Below, piece by piece: positions 26,949 to 36,319 of a DNA stretch of 54,380 nucleotides (within the stretch, counting starts at the first letter, position 1; every line of letters starts with the position of its first letter). The notes below the pieces were generated by a model. The model was given only the letters and a program-made list of their open reading frames with translations. It searched no databases and was not told where the DNA came from. Made by a program: the position numbers and the translations under genes. The stretch spans positions 1 through 54,380 of the forward strand of contig JAKAVY010000010.1 in the NCBI GenBank assembly GCA_021827405.1, given 5' to 3'. Origin of the DNA: Thermoplasmata archaeon. Its GTDB lineage: Archaea; Thermoplasmatota; Thermoplasmata; Lutacidiplasmatales; UBA184.

Positions 26949-29126
26949 CTAAACCGTTCGGTCGCGGGAGGAGGGCTCGAGGCGTCCCCGGAGCACCTCT
27001 TCGAGCCGGCGTGCCTCCAGGATCGGAGGAAGGCAGGAGGTCCCGGTGCAGACGATGGCTCCGGTCCCTTCCCGGGCGTCGGCGCCGATCGAGGCCTCCG
27101 ACGGCAGGGCAAAGGACCCTTTGAGCGGGGCTCGCAGGACCACCTTCCGGGGATGGTAGGTGGCGAGGGCCGTTCCGAGGAGGGAAGACCCGCCCTCCGG
27201 GGGATCGTGGATCACCACGTGGAGCGGCTCGGTCTGGGCGAGCCCCGCGGCAAGGGCGCTCCCGGCCGCAAAGAGGCCGTGATGGGCGAGGCGACGGCCT
27301 AAGGCGGAGACCAAGGGAAGGTACCGGTCCCTCAGCGTGGCCTCGGAGGTCAGCGCCTCGAGATGTTCCCACGCGAGGGCCGCGGCGGCGTTGGGGGAGA
27401 GGTGGGGGGTGTCCTCCAGCGGGACGTTGGGAAGTTCCCAGTTCCCCACCTTCGGTCCGTCGTAGAGCGAGGGGGCCAGGTCTTGCAGCAACCCGTCCTC
27501 CGGGGAGGAGTACGCCTCGGTCACTAGCTCCAAGAGCGTTCGGGCGGTGTCGAGGTAACGGGTCTCCTGGGTCGCCTCGGCCAGCTTGAGCAGCCCCCCG
27601 GCAAAGCTGACCTGGTCCTCGAGCAAGCCCCAGATCCGTGGCCCGTCCGGGGTCAGCTGGTGGGCCACCCCCCGAGCCGGTTCGTAGGCCTCGTCGAGGA
27701 ACCGGTCCACGGCGGCGCGGGCCCGGTCCAGCACCCGCTTCTGGCCGGTCAGGCGGGCGACCAGGGCGAGGTTCCCGGCCATTATCCCGTTCAAGGACGC
27801 ATAGAGGGCCGGGTCCACGGCCGGGGTAGGGCGGGCTTCCCGGGCCTTCCGCATCTTCTCCTCGGCCCGCGAGAGCAGGTCCCGGACCTCCTCTGGCTTG
27901 CGTCCTAAGGTCTCGGCAAGCTCCGGCAGCGGGAGGAAGCGGTAAAGGACGTTGCGTTCCGGGTCGTGGGGCATCCGCCCCTCGGAACCGATCCCGTACC
28001 GCCAGGTGATCGCCTTGAGCTCCTCCGAGGTGAGCAAGGACTTGAGCTCGGCACGGGACCAGGTGAAGTAGCTCCCGTCGTCGCCCGGGGCGTTGTCCGC
28101 ATCCTGGCTGGCCCCGAACCCGGCCCGATGGGGCTGGCCGAGGACGGCGAGGACCCATTGCGCGGTCCCGGCCATCACCTCGCGGAACCGGATCTCCCCC
28201 AGGGCCTCGAAGCCTTCGCGGTAGGCGCCCAGGAGATGGCCGTTGTCGATGGCCATCTTCTCGAAGTGCGGGACGTGCCACCCCTCGTCCACCGAATAGC
28301 GGTGGAACCCGTCTCCCAACTGGTCGTAAAGCCCGCCGTCGGCCATCCGGGTGAGGGCGAGCCGGGCCATCTCCGCCGGGGCCCGGTCACCGGTCTGATG
28401 GGCGAGGTAGAGCTGGAAGGACACGGCCATGGGATGCGGGAACTTCGGCGCGCCGCCGAAGCCCCCGTGGGTGGGGTCGAAGTGCTCCTGGAGCGCCTGG
28501 GCCACCCGGGGTACGAGGCCGTCCCCCGCCGGGGCTGGCCGGGGGGTCGAAAGGCCCTTCAACCCCTCCTGGACCGCCTTGGCCTGTCCCTTGAGCGCGT
28601 CGCGCTCCTCGCGCCAGAGCCGGGCCACCTCCCGGAGGACCCGTCGGAACCCCGGGCGCCCTCCCTGGTCCTCCGGCGGGAAGTAGGTCCCTCCCAGGAA
28701 CACCTCCCCCTGGGGGGTGAGGAAGGCGGTCAGCGGCCATCCCCCTTGACCGGTGAGGGCGTTCACCTGGAGCTGGTAGCGTCGATCCACCTCGGGGTTC
28801 TCGTCGCGGTCCACCTTCACCGGCACGAAGAGCTGGTTCACGAGGGCGGAGACCTCCGCGTCGGAGTAGGTCCCCTCGTCCATCACGTGGCACCAATGGC
28901 ACCAGGCGGCTCCGATGTCGAGGAGGATCGGCCGCCCCGTCTCCTTCGCCGCGCGGAACGCCTCCTCGCCCCAGGGGTACCAGCCGATCTCCTGTTCGGA
29001 GGCCGACCTCAAGTAGGCGGAAGGGGAGCGGGCAAGGCGATGGGCCGGGGGGGTGGAGGACGGGGTCACGGGGCTCCTGACGGTCTCCGAGCCCCCGGCG
29101 GAGGGAAAAAGGCTTTCCCGGGTCAC
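26949..29126 (-). CDS. Thioredoxin-domain protein, YyaL/SPATA20 (DUF255) family
   Basis: GRPILLDIGAAWCHWCHVMDEGTYSDAEV, GQGGWPLTAFLTPQGEVFLGGTYFPPED, DQLGDGFHRYSVDEGWHVPHFEKM. Confidence 0.95.
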   Translation of the reverse strand: MTRESLFPSAGGSETVRSPVTPSSTPPAHRLARSPSAYLRSASEQEIGWYPWGEEAFRAAKETGRPILLDIGAAWCHWCHVMDEGTYSDAEVSALVNQLFVPVKVDRDENPEVDRRYQLQVNALTGQGGWPLTAFLTPQGEVFLGGTYFPPEDQGGRPGFRRVLREVARLWREERDALKGQAKAVQEGLKGLSTPRPAPAGDGLVPRVAQALQEHFDPTHGGFGGAPKFPHPMAVSFQLYLAHQTGDRAPAEMARLALTRMADGGLYDQLGDGFHRYSVDEGWHVPHFEKMAIDNGHLLGAYREGFEALGEIRFREVMAGTAQWVLAVLGQPHRAGFGASQDADNAPGDDGSYFTWSRAELKSLLTSEELKAITWRYGIGSEGRMPHDPERNVLYRFLPLPELAETLGRKPEEVRDLLSRAEEKMRKAREARPTPAVDPALYASLNGIMAGNLALVARLTGQKRVLDRARAAVDRFLDEAYEPARGVAHQLTPDGPRIWGLLEDQVSFAGGLLKLAEATQETRYLDTARTLLELVTEAYSSPEDGLLQDLAPSLYDGPKVGNWELPNVPLEDTPHLSPNAAAALAWEHLEALTSEATLRDRYLPLVSALGRRLAHHGLFAAGSALAAGLAQTEPLHVVIHDPPEGGSSLLGTALATYHPRKVVLRAPLKGSFALPSEASIGADAREGTGAIVCTGTSCLPPILEARRLEEVLRGRLEPSSRDRTV

Positions 29127-29181
29127 GGGAGCGCTTGCCCCGGGGAGAGCGACGCGCGCGCCGGCTCCCGGTTCCGACTAT

Positions 29182-29190
29182 CCTTATAAG
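29182..29190 (+). promoter_or_regulatory. TATA box upstream of psmA
   Basis: CCTTATAAG, about 40 nt before the ATG at 29230. Confidence 0.6.
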
Positions 29191-29229
29191 TGGGGGCGTA
29201 GTCCGCCCCGAAGTCCAGGGGAATTATCC

Positions 29230-29976
29230 ATGGAGATGCAGCCCGGCCAGATGGCCTACGATCGCGCGATCACGGTCTTCTCACCCGACGGGCGCCTGTT
29301 CCAGGTGGAGTACGCCCGCGAGTCCGTCCGCCGGGGCACCGCCACGGCGGGGGTGACCTTCAAGGACGGGGTCGTGCTGGTGGCCGATCGCCGGATCGCC
29401 AACCCGAAGCTCGCGGAACCGTCCAGCGTGGAAAAGATCCATCAGATCGATGGGCACATCGGAGCTGCCACCGCCGGGCTCGTGGCGGATGCCCGGGTCC
29501 TGGTGGACTTTGCCCGGTTGCAGTCCCAGATCAACCGGGTGACCTACAGCGAGCCGATCAGCCTCGAGGTGCTGGTCCGCCGGATCTGCGACTACAAGCA
29601 GCAGTACACCCAGTTCGGTGGGGTCCGACCCTTCGGCACGGCGTTGCTCATCGGCGGCTTCGACGACACCGGCGTGCATCTGTTCGAGACCGACCCTTCC
29701 GGCTCGCTGACCTCCTTCAAGGCCTCTTCCATCGGCGGGAACCGGGCCCCGGTGATGGAGCTCTTCGAGCAGAAGTTCCAGCCGGGAATGGAGCAGGACC
29801 AGGCCGTGGCCCTGGCCTTGGAGGGCCTCCAGCAATCCATGGAGGACCCCAGCAATCTCGCGAGCGTGGAGATCTGCGTGGTGGCCAAGGACCGCGGGTT
29901 CCAGCGCATGGGGCCGGAGCAGGTCCAGCGCGCCGTAAGCAAGCTCGCCCCCAAGGACCGCCCGGCGAAGAGCTGA
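29230..29976 (+). CDS. psmA: Proteasome subunit alpha
   Basis: MAYDRAITVFSPDGRLFQVEYARESVRRGTATAGVTFKDGVVL signature. Confidence 0.97.
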   Translation: MEMQPGQMAYDRAITVFSPDGRLFQVEYARESVRRGTATAGVTFKDGVVLVADRRIANPKLAEPSSVEKIHQIDGHIGAATAGLVADARVLVDFARLQSQINRVTYSEPISLEVLVRRICDYKQQYTQFGGVRPFGTALLIGGFDDTGVHLFETDPSGSLTSFKASSIGGNRAPVMELFEQKFQPGMEQDQAVALALEGLQQSMEDPSNLASVEICVVAKDRGFQRMGPEQVQRAVSKLAPKDRPAKS

Positions 29977-30031
29977 GCGTTCCCGGGGGGGAGAGGATCT
30001 CGTCCCCGGCGGGTCGTCACGACGGGCAACC

Positions 30032-30727
30032 ATGGTGCGGGTAGAGGAGGCGGTGGTGGCCCGTCTGGTCCACGGGGGGAACCACTACGAGGTGCTGGTG
30101 GACCCGGCCGCCGTGCAGGCCCTGAAGGACGGGAAGGAGGTGGACCTCAGGGACCGGCTCGCCCAGGACCATATCTATAAGGACGCCCGCAAGGGGGACA
30201 AGATCTCCGACGAGTTCTTGGAGAAGCAGTTCCACACCCGGGACGTCTACGCCATCGCCCGGGAGATCATCCAGAAGGGGGAGGTGCAGGTCACCACCGA
30301 GCAACGACGTGCCCTGGCGGAGACGAAGCGCCGGCAACTGGTGGACTATGTGGCCCGGAACGCCATCAACCCTCAGACGAACGCCCCCCATCCCCCGGCG
30401 CGGATCGAGGCCGCGATGGACGAGGTGAAGTTCCACGTGGACCCCTTCCGTCCCCTCGAGCCGCAGGTGGAGGAGCTCCTCCAGCGGCTGCGTCCGCTCT
30501 TGCCCATCCGGCTGGAGCGCGTGAAGTTCCGTGTCCGGGTGCCGGCGCAGTACTACCCCCGGGTGATCGGGGAGATCAAGTCCGCCGGCCGGTTGCTCTC
30601 CGAGGAGTGGGGGCCCGACGGGTCCTACGGATGCGTGGTGGAGATCCCTGGCGGGGTCCAGTACGACCTCGCGGAGCGGCTGAACGCACGGACGAAGGGC
30701 GCGGCCGAGACCGGCATGGTTAAATAA
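30032..30727 (+). CDS. Ribosome maturation protein SBDS homologue
   Basis: VVARLVHGGNHYEVLVDP, DEFLEKQFHTRDVYAIAREIIQKGEVQVTTEQRR, INPQTNAPHPPARIEAAM. Confidence 0.96.
   Translation: MVRVEEAVVARLVHGGNHYEVLVDPAAVQALKDGKEVDLRDRLAQDHIYKDARKGDKISDEFLEKQFHTRDVYAIAREIIQKGEVQVTTEQRRALAETKRRQLVDYVARNAINPQTNAPHPPARIEAAMDEVKFHVDPFRPLEPQVEELLQRLRPLLPIRLERVKFRVRVPAQYYPRVIGEIKSAGRLLSEEWGPDGSYGCVVEIPGGVQYDLAERLNARTKGAAETGMVK
30718..30727 (+). promoter_or_regulatory. Candidate TATA element overlapping the SBDS stop codon
   Basis: GGTTAAATAAGC, about 45-50 nt before the rrp4 ATG. Confidence 0.4.
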
Positions 30728-30770
30728 GCGCGACCGGCTCGCCGCGCCCCGTACCGAGAACATTCAGCCA

Positions 30771-31751
30771 ATGGGAGACCAGTCGTCTCCCTCCTCCCCG
30801 TCTGAACGATCCGACCGGAGGAGAGAGGGGGGCCACGGCAGGGACCGTGGCAGGAGGGACCGTTCGGGTCCCGGCCGTCGCAGAGGGGGCGACGACGCTC
30901 GCCGCGGAGGCCGGGACCGGGAGCGGCCCGGCGGGCGGGGGCCTCCCCGGGACGACCGGGGCGGAGGCCGCCGTTACTTTGGTCCCCGGGAGGGGCATGA
31001 GCGGCGGCTGGGCGGCGGAGGCGCGCCCGAGGCCACGGGGGAGCGCGTGCTGGTGCTGCCCGGCGAGGAGCTCAAGGTCACCGGATTGCGCCCGGGCTTC
31101 GGTACCTACCGGGAGGACGGTCGGCTCTTTGCCTCCGTGATGGGCCTGTTGAGCGCCCGGCCCCCGTTCGCCCGGGTGATCCCCCTGGCGGGCCGCTACA
31201 TCCCCCAGAAGGACGACCTGGTGGTGGGGGTGGTCCAGGCCGTGGGCCCCACCTACTGGCTTCTGGACATCCGGGCCCCGCACTTCACGCCCCTTCACGT
31301 GAGCGGGGTGCCCTGGCAGTTGGACTACGGGGAGACCGTCGAATACCTCAAGCCGGGGGAGACGGTGTTGGTCCGGGTGGAAGGGCTTGACGAGAACCGT
31401 CGGGTGGGGGTGAGCATGAGCGGGCCGAACCTCGGCAAGCTCGACGGCGGGTTCCTGGTGGAGATCTCCCCCTCCAAGGTCCCCCGGGTGATCGGGAAGA
31501 GCGGGAGCATGATCCAGCTCATCCAGGGGTCGACCGGGGCGAGGCTGGTGGTCGGGCAGAACGGGCGGGTCTGGATCGACGGAGGCCCCGAGCAGATCCG
31601 GAAGGTCCGGGAGGTCTTGGAGCTCATCGACGAGGAGGGGCAACGCCGGGGTCTCACCGACCGGGTGAAGGCCCTGCTCGCTTCCCAGGGTTCCCGGGAC
31701 CGGGGCCCAGACGCTTCTTTCCAGGACCAAGCGGAAGAAGAGAAGGAGTGA
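30771..31751 (+). CDS. rrp4: Exosome RNA-binding protein Rrp4 with Arg/Gly/Asp-rich N-terminal extension
   Basis: S1/KH core: VLPGEELKVTGLRPGFGTYREDGRLFASVMGLL..GRYIPQKDDLVVGVV..ISPSKVPRVIGKSGSMIQLI; about 80 residues of RG/RD-rich sequence precede it. Confidence 0.93.
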   Translation: MGDQSSPSSPSERSDRRREGGHGRDRGRRDRSGPGRRRGGDDARRGGRDRERPGGRGPPRDDRGGGRRYFGPREGHERRLGGGGAPEATGERVLVLPGEELKVTGLRPGFGTYREDGRLFASVMGLLSARPPFARVIPLAGRYIPQKDDLVVGVVQAVGPTYWLLDIRAPHFTPLHVSGVPWQLDYGETVEYLKPGETVLVRVEGLDENRRVGVSMSGPNLGKLDGGFLVEISPSKVPRVIGKSGSMIQLIQGSTGARLVVGQNGRVWIDGGPEQIRKVREVLELIDEEGQRRGLTDRVKALLASQGSRDRGPDASFQDQAEEEKE

Positions 31752-32515
31752 GGAAAGTGGGCAGCGTAGGCGCAAAGGACGTCCCGCAGTTATTGGACGC
31801 GGACGGGAGACGGATCGACGGGCGGGGCCTCGAGGACCTCCGCCCCCTCAGGATCGAGGCGGGAGTGCTGCGGCGGGCCGACGGCTCGGCGCTGGTGGAG
31901 TGGGGCGAGAACAAGGTCATGGCCGCCGTCTACGGACCCCGGGAGGTCCATCCCCGGCACCTGCAGCAGGCCACCAAGGCCGTGGTGCAGTGCCGCTACA
32001 ACATGGCCTCCTTCTCCGTGGATGAGCGCAAGCGCCCCGGGCTGGACCGGCGCAGCCAGGAGATCAGCAAGGTGATCAGCGAGGCGTTCGAGTCGGTGCT
32101 CTTCGTGGAGGAGTACCCCCGGACCTCCATCGACATCTATATCGAGGTGCTCCAGGCGAACGCCGGGACCCGCTGCGCCGGCGTGGTGGCCGCGAGCGTG
32201 GCTCTCGCCGACGCGGGCATCCCGATGGTGGACCTCATCCCGGCGGTGGCCGTGGGGAAGGTCGCCGGCAAGATCGCGCTCGATCTGAAGAAGGAGGAGG
32301 ACAACTACGGGGAGGCGGACCTTCCCATGGCCCTGGTCCCCCGGAGCGGGCGGCTCGTCCTCTTGCAGATGGAGGGGCACATGACCCGGGAGGAGCTGGC
32401 CCGGGCGCTGGAACTCGGGGTCCGGGGCTGCCAGCAGATCTACCAGGTCCAGAAGGACGCGCTGCGGAGCCGCTACAGCCTCGAGGGCGTTCCCGCGGCG
32501 GGGGTGGAAGCATGA
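31748..32515 (+). CDS. rrp41: Exosome subunit Rrp41
   Basis: RIDGRGLEDLRPLRIEAGVLRRADGSALVEWGENKVMAAVYGPREVHPRHLQ, RPGLDRRSQEISKVI. Confidence 0.97.
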   Translation: MRKVGSVGAKDVPQLLDADGRRIDGRGLEDLRPLRIEAGVLRRADGSALVEWGENKVMAAVYGPREVHPRHLQQATKAVVQCRYNMASFSVDERKRPGLDRRSQEISKVISEAFESVLFVEEYPRTSIDIYIEVLQANAGTRCAGVVAASVALADAGIPMVDLIPAVAVGKVAGKIALDLKKEEDNYGEADLPMALVPRSGRLVLLQMEGHMTREELARALELGVRGCQQIYQVQKDALRSRYSLEGVPAAGVEA

Positions 32516-33291
32516 GCGACGAGGTCAGCGCCGAGATCCTCGCGACCCATCTGTTGGAGCTCGCCAAGGGCGGGAAGCGCCTGGACGGGCGGGGGATCGA
32601 CGAGATGCGGCCGGTGAAGATCACCAAGGGGTTCGTGAAGAGCGCCGACGGCAGCGCGCTGGTGGACCTGGGGGGGACCAAGGTCCTCTGTGGCGTCAAG
32701 CTGGAGATGGGGAGCCCGTTCGGGGACACCCCGAACGCCGGGGTGTTGACCACGAACGCGGAACTGGTCCCGCTCTCCTCCCCGGCCTACGAGCCGGGCC
32801 CGCCAAGCCTGCAGAGCATCGAGGTCTCCCGCGTGGTGGACCGGGCCATCCGGGCGGCCGAGGCGGTGGACCTGGCGGGACTGTCCGTGGTCCCGGGGGA
32901 GAAGTGCTGGATCTGCTACGTCGACATCCACATCCTCGACGACCTGGGGAACCTCATCGACGCCGCCCTCCTGGCGGCCTCCTCCGCGCTGAGCGCGGCG
33001 GTGCTCCCGGGAAAGCGCTTCGGCGTCGGGGAGGACACTCCGCTCACCGTGAGGCATGTCCCCATCGAGACCACCTTCGTCCGGCTGGGGGAAAGCCTTT
33101 TGGTCGATCCCACCAGCGAGGAGGAGTCGGCCTGCCAGGGTCGGCTGACCATCGCGACGGACGAGGAAGGGAACGTGTGCGCCATGCAGAAGGGGAAGGT
33201 AGGGGCCTTCTCGCCCCAGGACGTGGTGAGCCTGGCCGAGCGGGCGCAGGCCCACGGCGACCGGCTCCGGGCCCTCATCCGGGAGAGCTGA
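32512..33291 (+). CDS. rrp42: Exosome subunit Rrp42
   Basis: RLDGRGIDEMRPVKITKGFVKSADGSALVDLGGTKVLCGVKLEMG; ATGA overlap with rrp41. Confidence 0.96.
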   Translation: MSDEVSAEILATHLLELAKGGKRLDGRGIDEMRPVKITKGFVKSADGSALVDLGGTKVLCGVKLEMGSPFGDTPNAGVLTTNAELVPLSSPAYEPGPPSLQSIEVSRVVDRAIRAAEAVDLAGLSVVPGEKCWICYVDIHILDDLGNLIDAALLAASSALSAAVLPGKRFGVGEDTPLTVRHVPIETTFVRLGESLLVDPTSEEESACQGRLTIATDEEGNVCAMQKGKVGAFSPQDVVSLAERAQAHGDRLRALIRES

Positions 33292-33296
33292 TCTTC

Positions 33297-33614
33297 ATGT
33301 CCAAGCGTACCAAGAAGGTCGGGCGAACGGGCTGGATGGGGCCGCGCTACGGGATCCGGGTCCGCCGGCGGGTGCTGGAGATCGACCGGGCCCGGGACCA
33401 GGCGTATCCCTGCCCGAGGTGTTCGACGGTGACGCTAAGGCGCTCCGGGAGCGGGATCTACGAGTGCCACCGCTGCCATACCGCCTTCGCCTCGGACGCG
33501 TACGTCTTCCATCCGGCCCCCGCGCTCTTCCGGAGCGAGGAGGTCGGCAAGGAGGCGCCGGTCCCCGAGGGAAAGGCCCGGGGGGCGGGCCCCGCGGCCT
33601 CCAAGTCCGGGTGA
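33297..33614 (+). CDS. Ribosomal protein L37Ae (eL43)
   Basis: KVGRTGWMGPRYGIRVRRRVLEID..YPCPRC..LRRSGSGIYECHRCHTAFASDAYV. Confidence 0.93.
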   Translation: MSKRTKKVGRTGWMGPRYGIRVRRRVLEIDRARDQAYPCPRCSTVTLRRSGSGIYECHRCHTAFASDAYVFHPAPALFRSEEVGKEAPVPEGKARGAGPAASKSG

Positions 33615-33667
33615 GCGGCAGGGGACTAGGCAAGGGTTAAGCCCGGAACGGGATAGAACAGGGTGCC

Positions 33668-33802
33668 ATGTTCCGCTGCATCCGCTGCCACGAGCCGCTG
33701 CCCTCCGATGCCGGTGTCTTCGGGGTGCGGTGCGACAACTGCGGGGGCAAGGTGTTCTACAAGGAGCACCCGAACGTCAAGAAGGTCCTCAAGGCCCGCT
33801 AA
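33668..33802 (+). CDS. rpoP: DNA-directed RNA polymerase subunit P (Rpo12)
   Basis: MFRCIRCHEPLPSDAGVFGVRCDNCGGKVFYKEHPNVKKVLKAR: two CxxC knuckles and the expected superoperon position. Confidence 0.92.
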   Translation: MFRCIRCHEPLPSDAGVFGVRCDNCGGKVFYKEHPNVKKVLKAR

Positions 33803-34437
33803 AGTCCGACCTCCACGAGGCTCCGCGGGAAGTCCGTTCCCCTCGCGGGGGATCTTCCCGGGGGGTCTTCGGGAGGAGCCGTTTCCGAACTCCTCCCCGG
33901 AGCCGGCGCCCTCTCTCTCGTGAGCGGGCCGGTCTGACCCCTCCGCCGGGAGGCCTACACTCCATCCTACCAGGGCCCCAACGGGACCCTTATCGTCTCA
34001 TCCTTCCCTCCCGGCTTTCTCGAGGAGGAGCTCGGCCGCCCGCAGGGACCCGCCCCCCTCTCCATCGGCGAGTGTCCGTCCCCGGGATCCTTACCGGTCA
34101 CAGGCTACCTTCCGGGACCTCTTCCCGCGCCTCCTGCCTCTTGACATGGGTACGCTTCGGTTCGCCGCCCTCCCGCACCTTGAGACGGATCCACCGCTCC
34201 CCCCGATACGCGCAGCGAGCACCCGTACGGGTGGGACCGGATCCGTCATGCCCGTGGGCGACCCACTGGCCCACCGGGACCGGCCTCTGGACGGGCGAAG
34301 GGGCCCTCAGCTTCCTACGCACCTCCTTCGCGTCCTTCGAAGCGAACCTTGTCGCCAGGTCCACCCCACCGGAGGAGCGCCCCACCACTCGACTTGACTC
34401 TTGCGAGCCGATGGTTCAGCCCCCTGAACTGTGTCGT

Positions 34438-34665
34438 CACCGGCTCCGGATTGCTGGGCCGTGGGCCGTAGAGCGCGTCGAACTGGACCCGAAGGAGCGG
34501 CACGGGGACGTCCGCCACCCTCTGCCGGAGCGCGCTGGCATTGCCTGGAGCCCGGGTGCCCGTTCTCCCTCTTCGACCACGCCAGGGAACGGACCTGGCG
34601 CCGCCTTGACAGCGGCGCCTTCCGGACCTACCTCCAAGCCCGCATCCTCCGTGTCCGACCCGGGT
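34438..34665 (+). mobile_element. Decayed ISL3-family-like transposase N-terminus (frameshifted, truncated)
   Basis: Frame 1 gives GPWAVERVELDPKERHGDV. After a frameshift, frame 3 gives GARWHCLEPGCPFSLFDHARERTWRRLDSGAFRTYLQARILRV, matching the ISL3 N-terminal pattern (C..C, YDHxxRxWRHLDxxxFxTYLxARxPRV). Confidence 0.65.
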
Positions 34666-34916
34666 CCAGAAACCCGGTGTCGGTCACAGACACGAAAGAG
34701 GCCGGGCGCACCCAGTTCTGCGTCCCGGTATTGCTCGCGGCCGGACGTCTTGCCCCCCGGGGCTTCCATCCGCGTTCCGGGACGTTTCGAGACACCGTTC
34801 CGGTTGGCCATGTCAGGTCGACCGGAGGGCAGGGTTAAATGTGCCGCGGGAGGGGCACCTCCTGCAGGCGGGCGACAGACCGCGTCGCCTTGAAGACGGA
34901 CCGGGATCAGGGAACC

Positions 34917-36197
34917 ATGGAGCTTCTCAACAACCTCTGGGTGCTTCTCGCCGGACTGCTGGTCTTCTCCATGACCGCCTCCGTGGGCCTCTTGGAGGTG
35001 GGAGAACTCGGGCGACAGTTGGACATCAGCCTGCGCAAGACGCTCCTCATCAGCGGACTGTCTCTCGTGGTCATGGCCCTCATCGGGTTCAATATCGCCT
35101 TCGCTCCCACTTGGGGCGGATGGATCGGAAACCCCCTCTACGCGCCCGGTCTCGGGCTGGGGGCCTTCTCCGACCTGGGGACAGGAACCCTGGGCGCGGT
35201 CTGGTGGTCGATGGGCCCGGGCTACTTCGCCACGGGACTGACCACCGGGACCTATTTCTTCTTCGAGACCGCCTTCGCCTCGGTCACCCTGGCCCTGGTG
35301 GGAGTGGTCCTGCTCACGAAGGTCAAGCTCGAGGCGTTCCTGCTCTATGCCGTGGCCTACTTCGCGATCATCTGGACGCTCCCCGCCGCGTGGATATGGA
35401 ATCCCTCGGGTTGGTTGGCGCGGCTGGGGATGGTGGACTTCGCGGGAGGACTGGTCGTCCACGCGGCCGCTGGTGCGGCCGGTCTCGGGATCCTTGCGGT
35501 GGTCTGGAGCGAGGAGCGGGCCCGGGGGTACCGGAGCAGCCCGCCCGTGGTCGGGGAAGAGCAGTCGGGATGGTTGACCTTGGCCCTCGTGCTCCTCTGG
35601 TTGGGCTGGTTCGGTTTCAACCCCGGGAGCGTCCTAGCCTTCAACAGCGAAACGGTGGTCGTGGCCCTCACCACCTTCCTGGCCGCTGCCGCCGCCATGA
35701 TCTCGTTATGGGCGCTACGGCGCGTGGTGGAGGGCTCGGACCCGGGTCTGAGAGCCTCGACGGACGGGGTCCTCATGGGGCTCATCGTCATCACTCCCTT
35801 GGCGGGATTCGTGAGCCCGTCCACCGCCCTCATCGTGGGGGCCCTCGCCGGTCCGGTCTATTTCCTGGCGGACCGTTCCTTCGGTCGGGTCCGGTGGTTC
35901 TCCGATCCCATCGGGCTGATGCCCGGACACTTTGTCGGGGGCCTCTTCGGTATCCTCCTCATCGCGTTCGTCACCCAGAGCGCCTTCGCGGGGGCCTCGG
36001 GGTACCCCAATCTGGTGAACGGACTCCTCTTCGGGGGGGGCCTCGCGGCGTTGCGGCAGTTGGGGGTGGAGGTGCTGGGAACCCTGGCGGTCCTGGCCAC
36101 GGTGTTCACCCTCTCGTACCTGGTGATGCGGGGGCTCTCCCGGGCCCTGGGAGGGATCACCCAGGACTATTCCAAAGTCGGCCTCCCACCCCCTTGA
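34917..36197 (+). CDS. amt: Ammonium transporter family protein (Amt)
   Basis: Polytopic; MVDFAGGLVVHAAAGAAGLGILAVVW, LGWFGFNPGSVLAFN, second pore His in GHFVGGLFG. No glnB/glnK neighbour. Confidence 0.9.
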   Translation: MELLNNLWVLLAGLLVFSMTASVGLLEVGELGRQLDISLRKTLLISGLSLVVMALIGFNIAFAPTWGGWIGNPLYAPGLGLGAFSDLGTGTLGAVWWSMGPGYFATGLTTGTYFFFETAFASVTLALVGVVLLTKVKLEAFLLYAVAYFAIIWTLPAAWIWNPSGWLARLGMVDFAGGLVVHAAAGAAGLGILAVVWSEERARGYRSSPPVVGEEQSGWLTLALVLLWLGWFGFNPGSVLAFNSETVVVALTTFLAAAAAMISLWALRRVVEGSDPGLRASTDGVLMGLIVITPLAGFVSPSTALIVGALAGPVYFLADRSFGRVRWFSDPIGLMPGHFVGGLFGILLIAFVTQSAFAGASGYPNLVNGLLFGGGLAALRQLGVEVLGTLAVLATVFTLSYLVMRGLSRALGGITQDYSKVGLPPP

Positions 36198-36268
36198 ACG
36201 GGCAGAGAGGGGGCGAGTTCTCGCTCCGAGCTTTCCCAATCGCTCCGGGAGGGACGGACCGGTCATCT

Positions 36269-36300
36269 AAGGGAGGGGGATAGGCTTTCACCCCTCCCTT
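36269..36300. repeat. Perfect 10-bp inverted repeat upstream of radB
   Basis: AAGGGAGGGG(36269-36278)-gataggctttca-CCCCTCCCTT(36291-36300). Confidence 0.85.
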
Positions 36301-36319
36301 GTTCCGGTAGCCAGTGGGC

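Noticed and set aside
27100-27110. Homopolymer C/G runs throughout as phase-variable tracts
   Set aside because: Runs of 6-9 G/C are frequent and expected at this GC content, with no link to start codons or surface genes specifically.
26923-28281. N-terminal 450 aa of the 1367-aa ORF as part of the kelch-PKD-permease protein
   Set aside because: This part is antisense to the DUF255/thioredoxin gene and P/R/G-rich; a signal-like hydrophobic segment follows the ATG at 26922, which is the better start.
33730-34893. 387-aa ORF across the rpoP-amt gap
   Set aside because: Overlaps rpoP in another frame; only a short piece resembles a transposase, and only in combination with a second frame. Treated as IS remnant, not a gene.
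34917-36197. Amt as an unusual fused sensor-transporter
   Set aside because: Only a standard-length Amt with both pore histidines; no fused signalling domain and no GlnK partner nearby.
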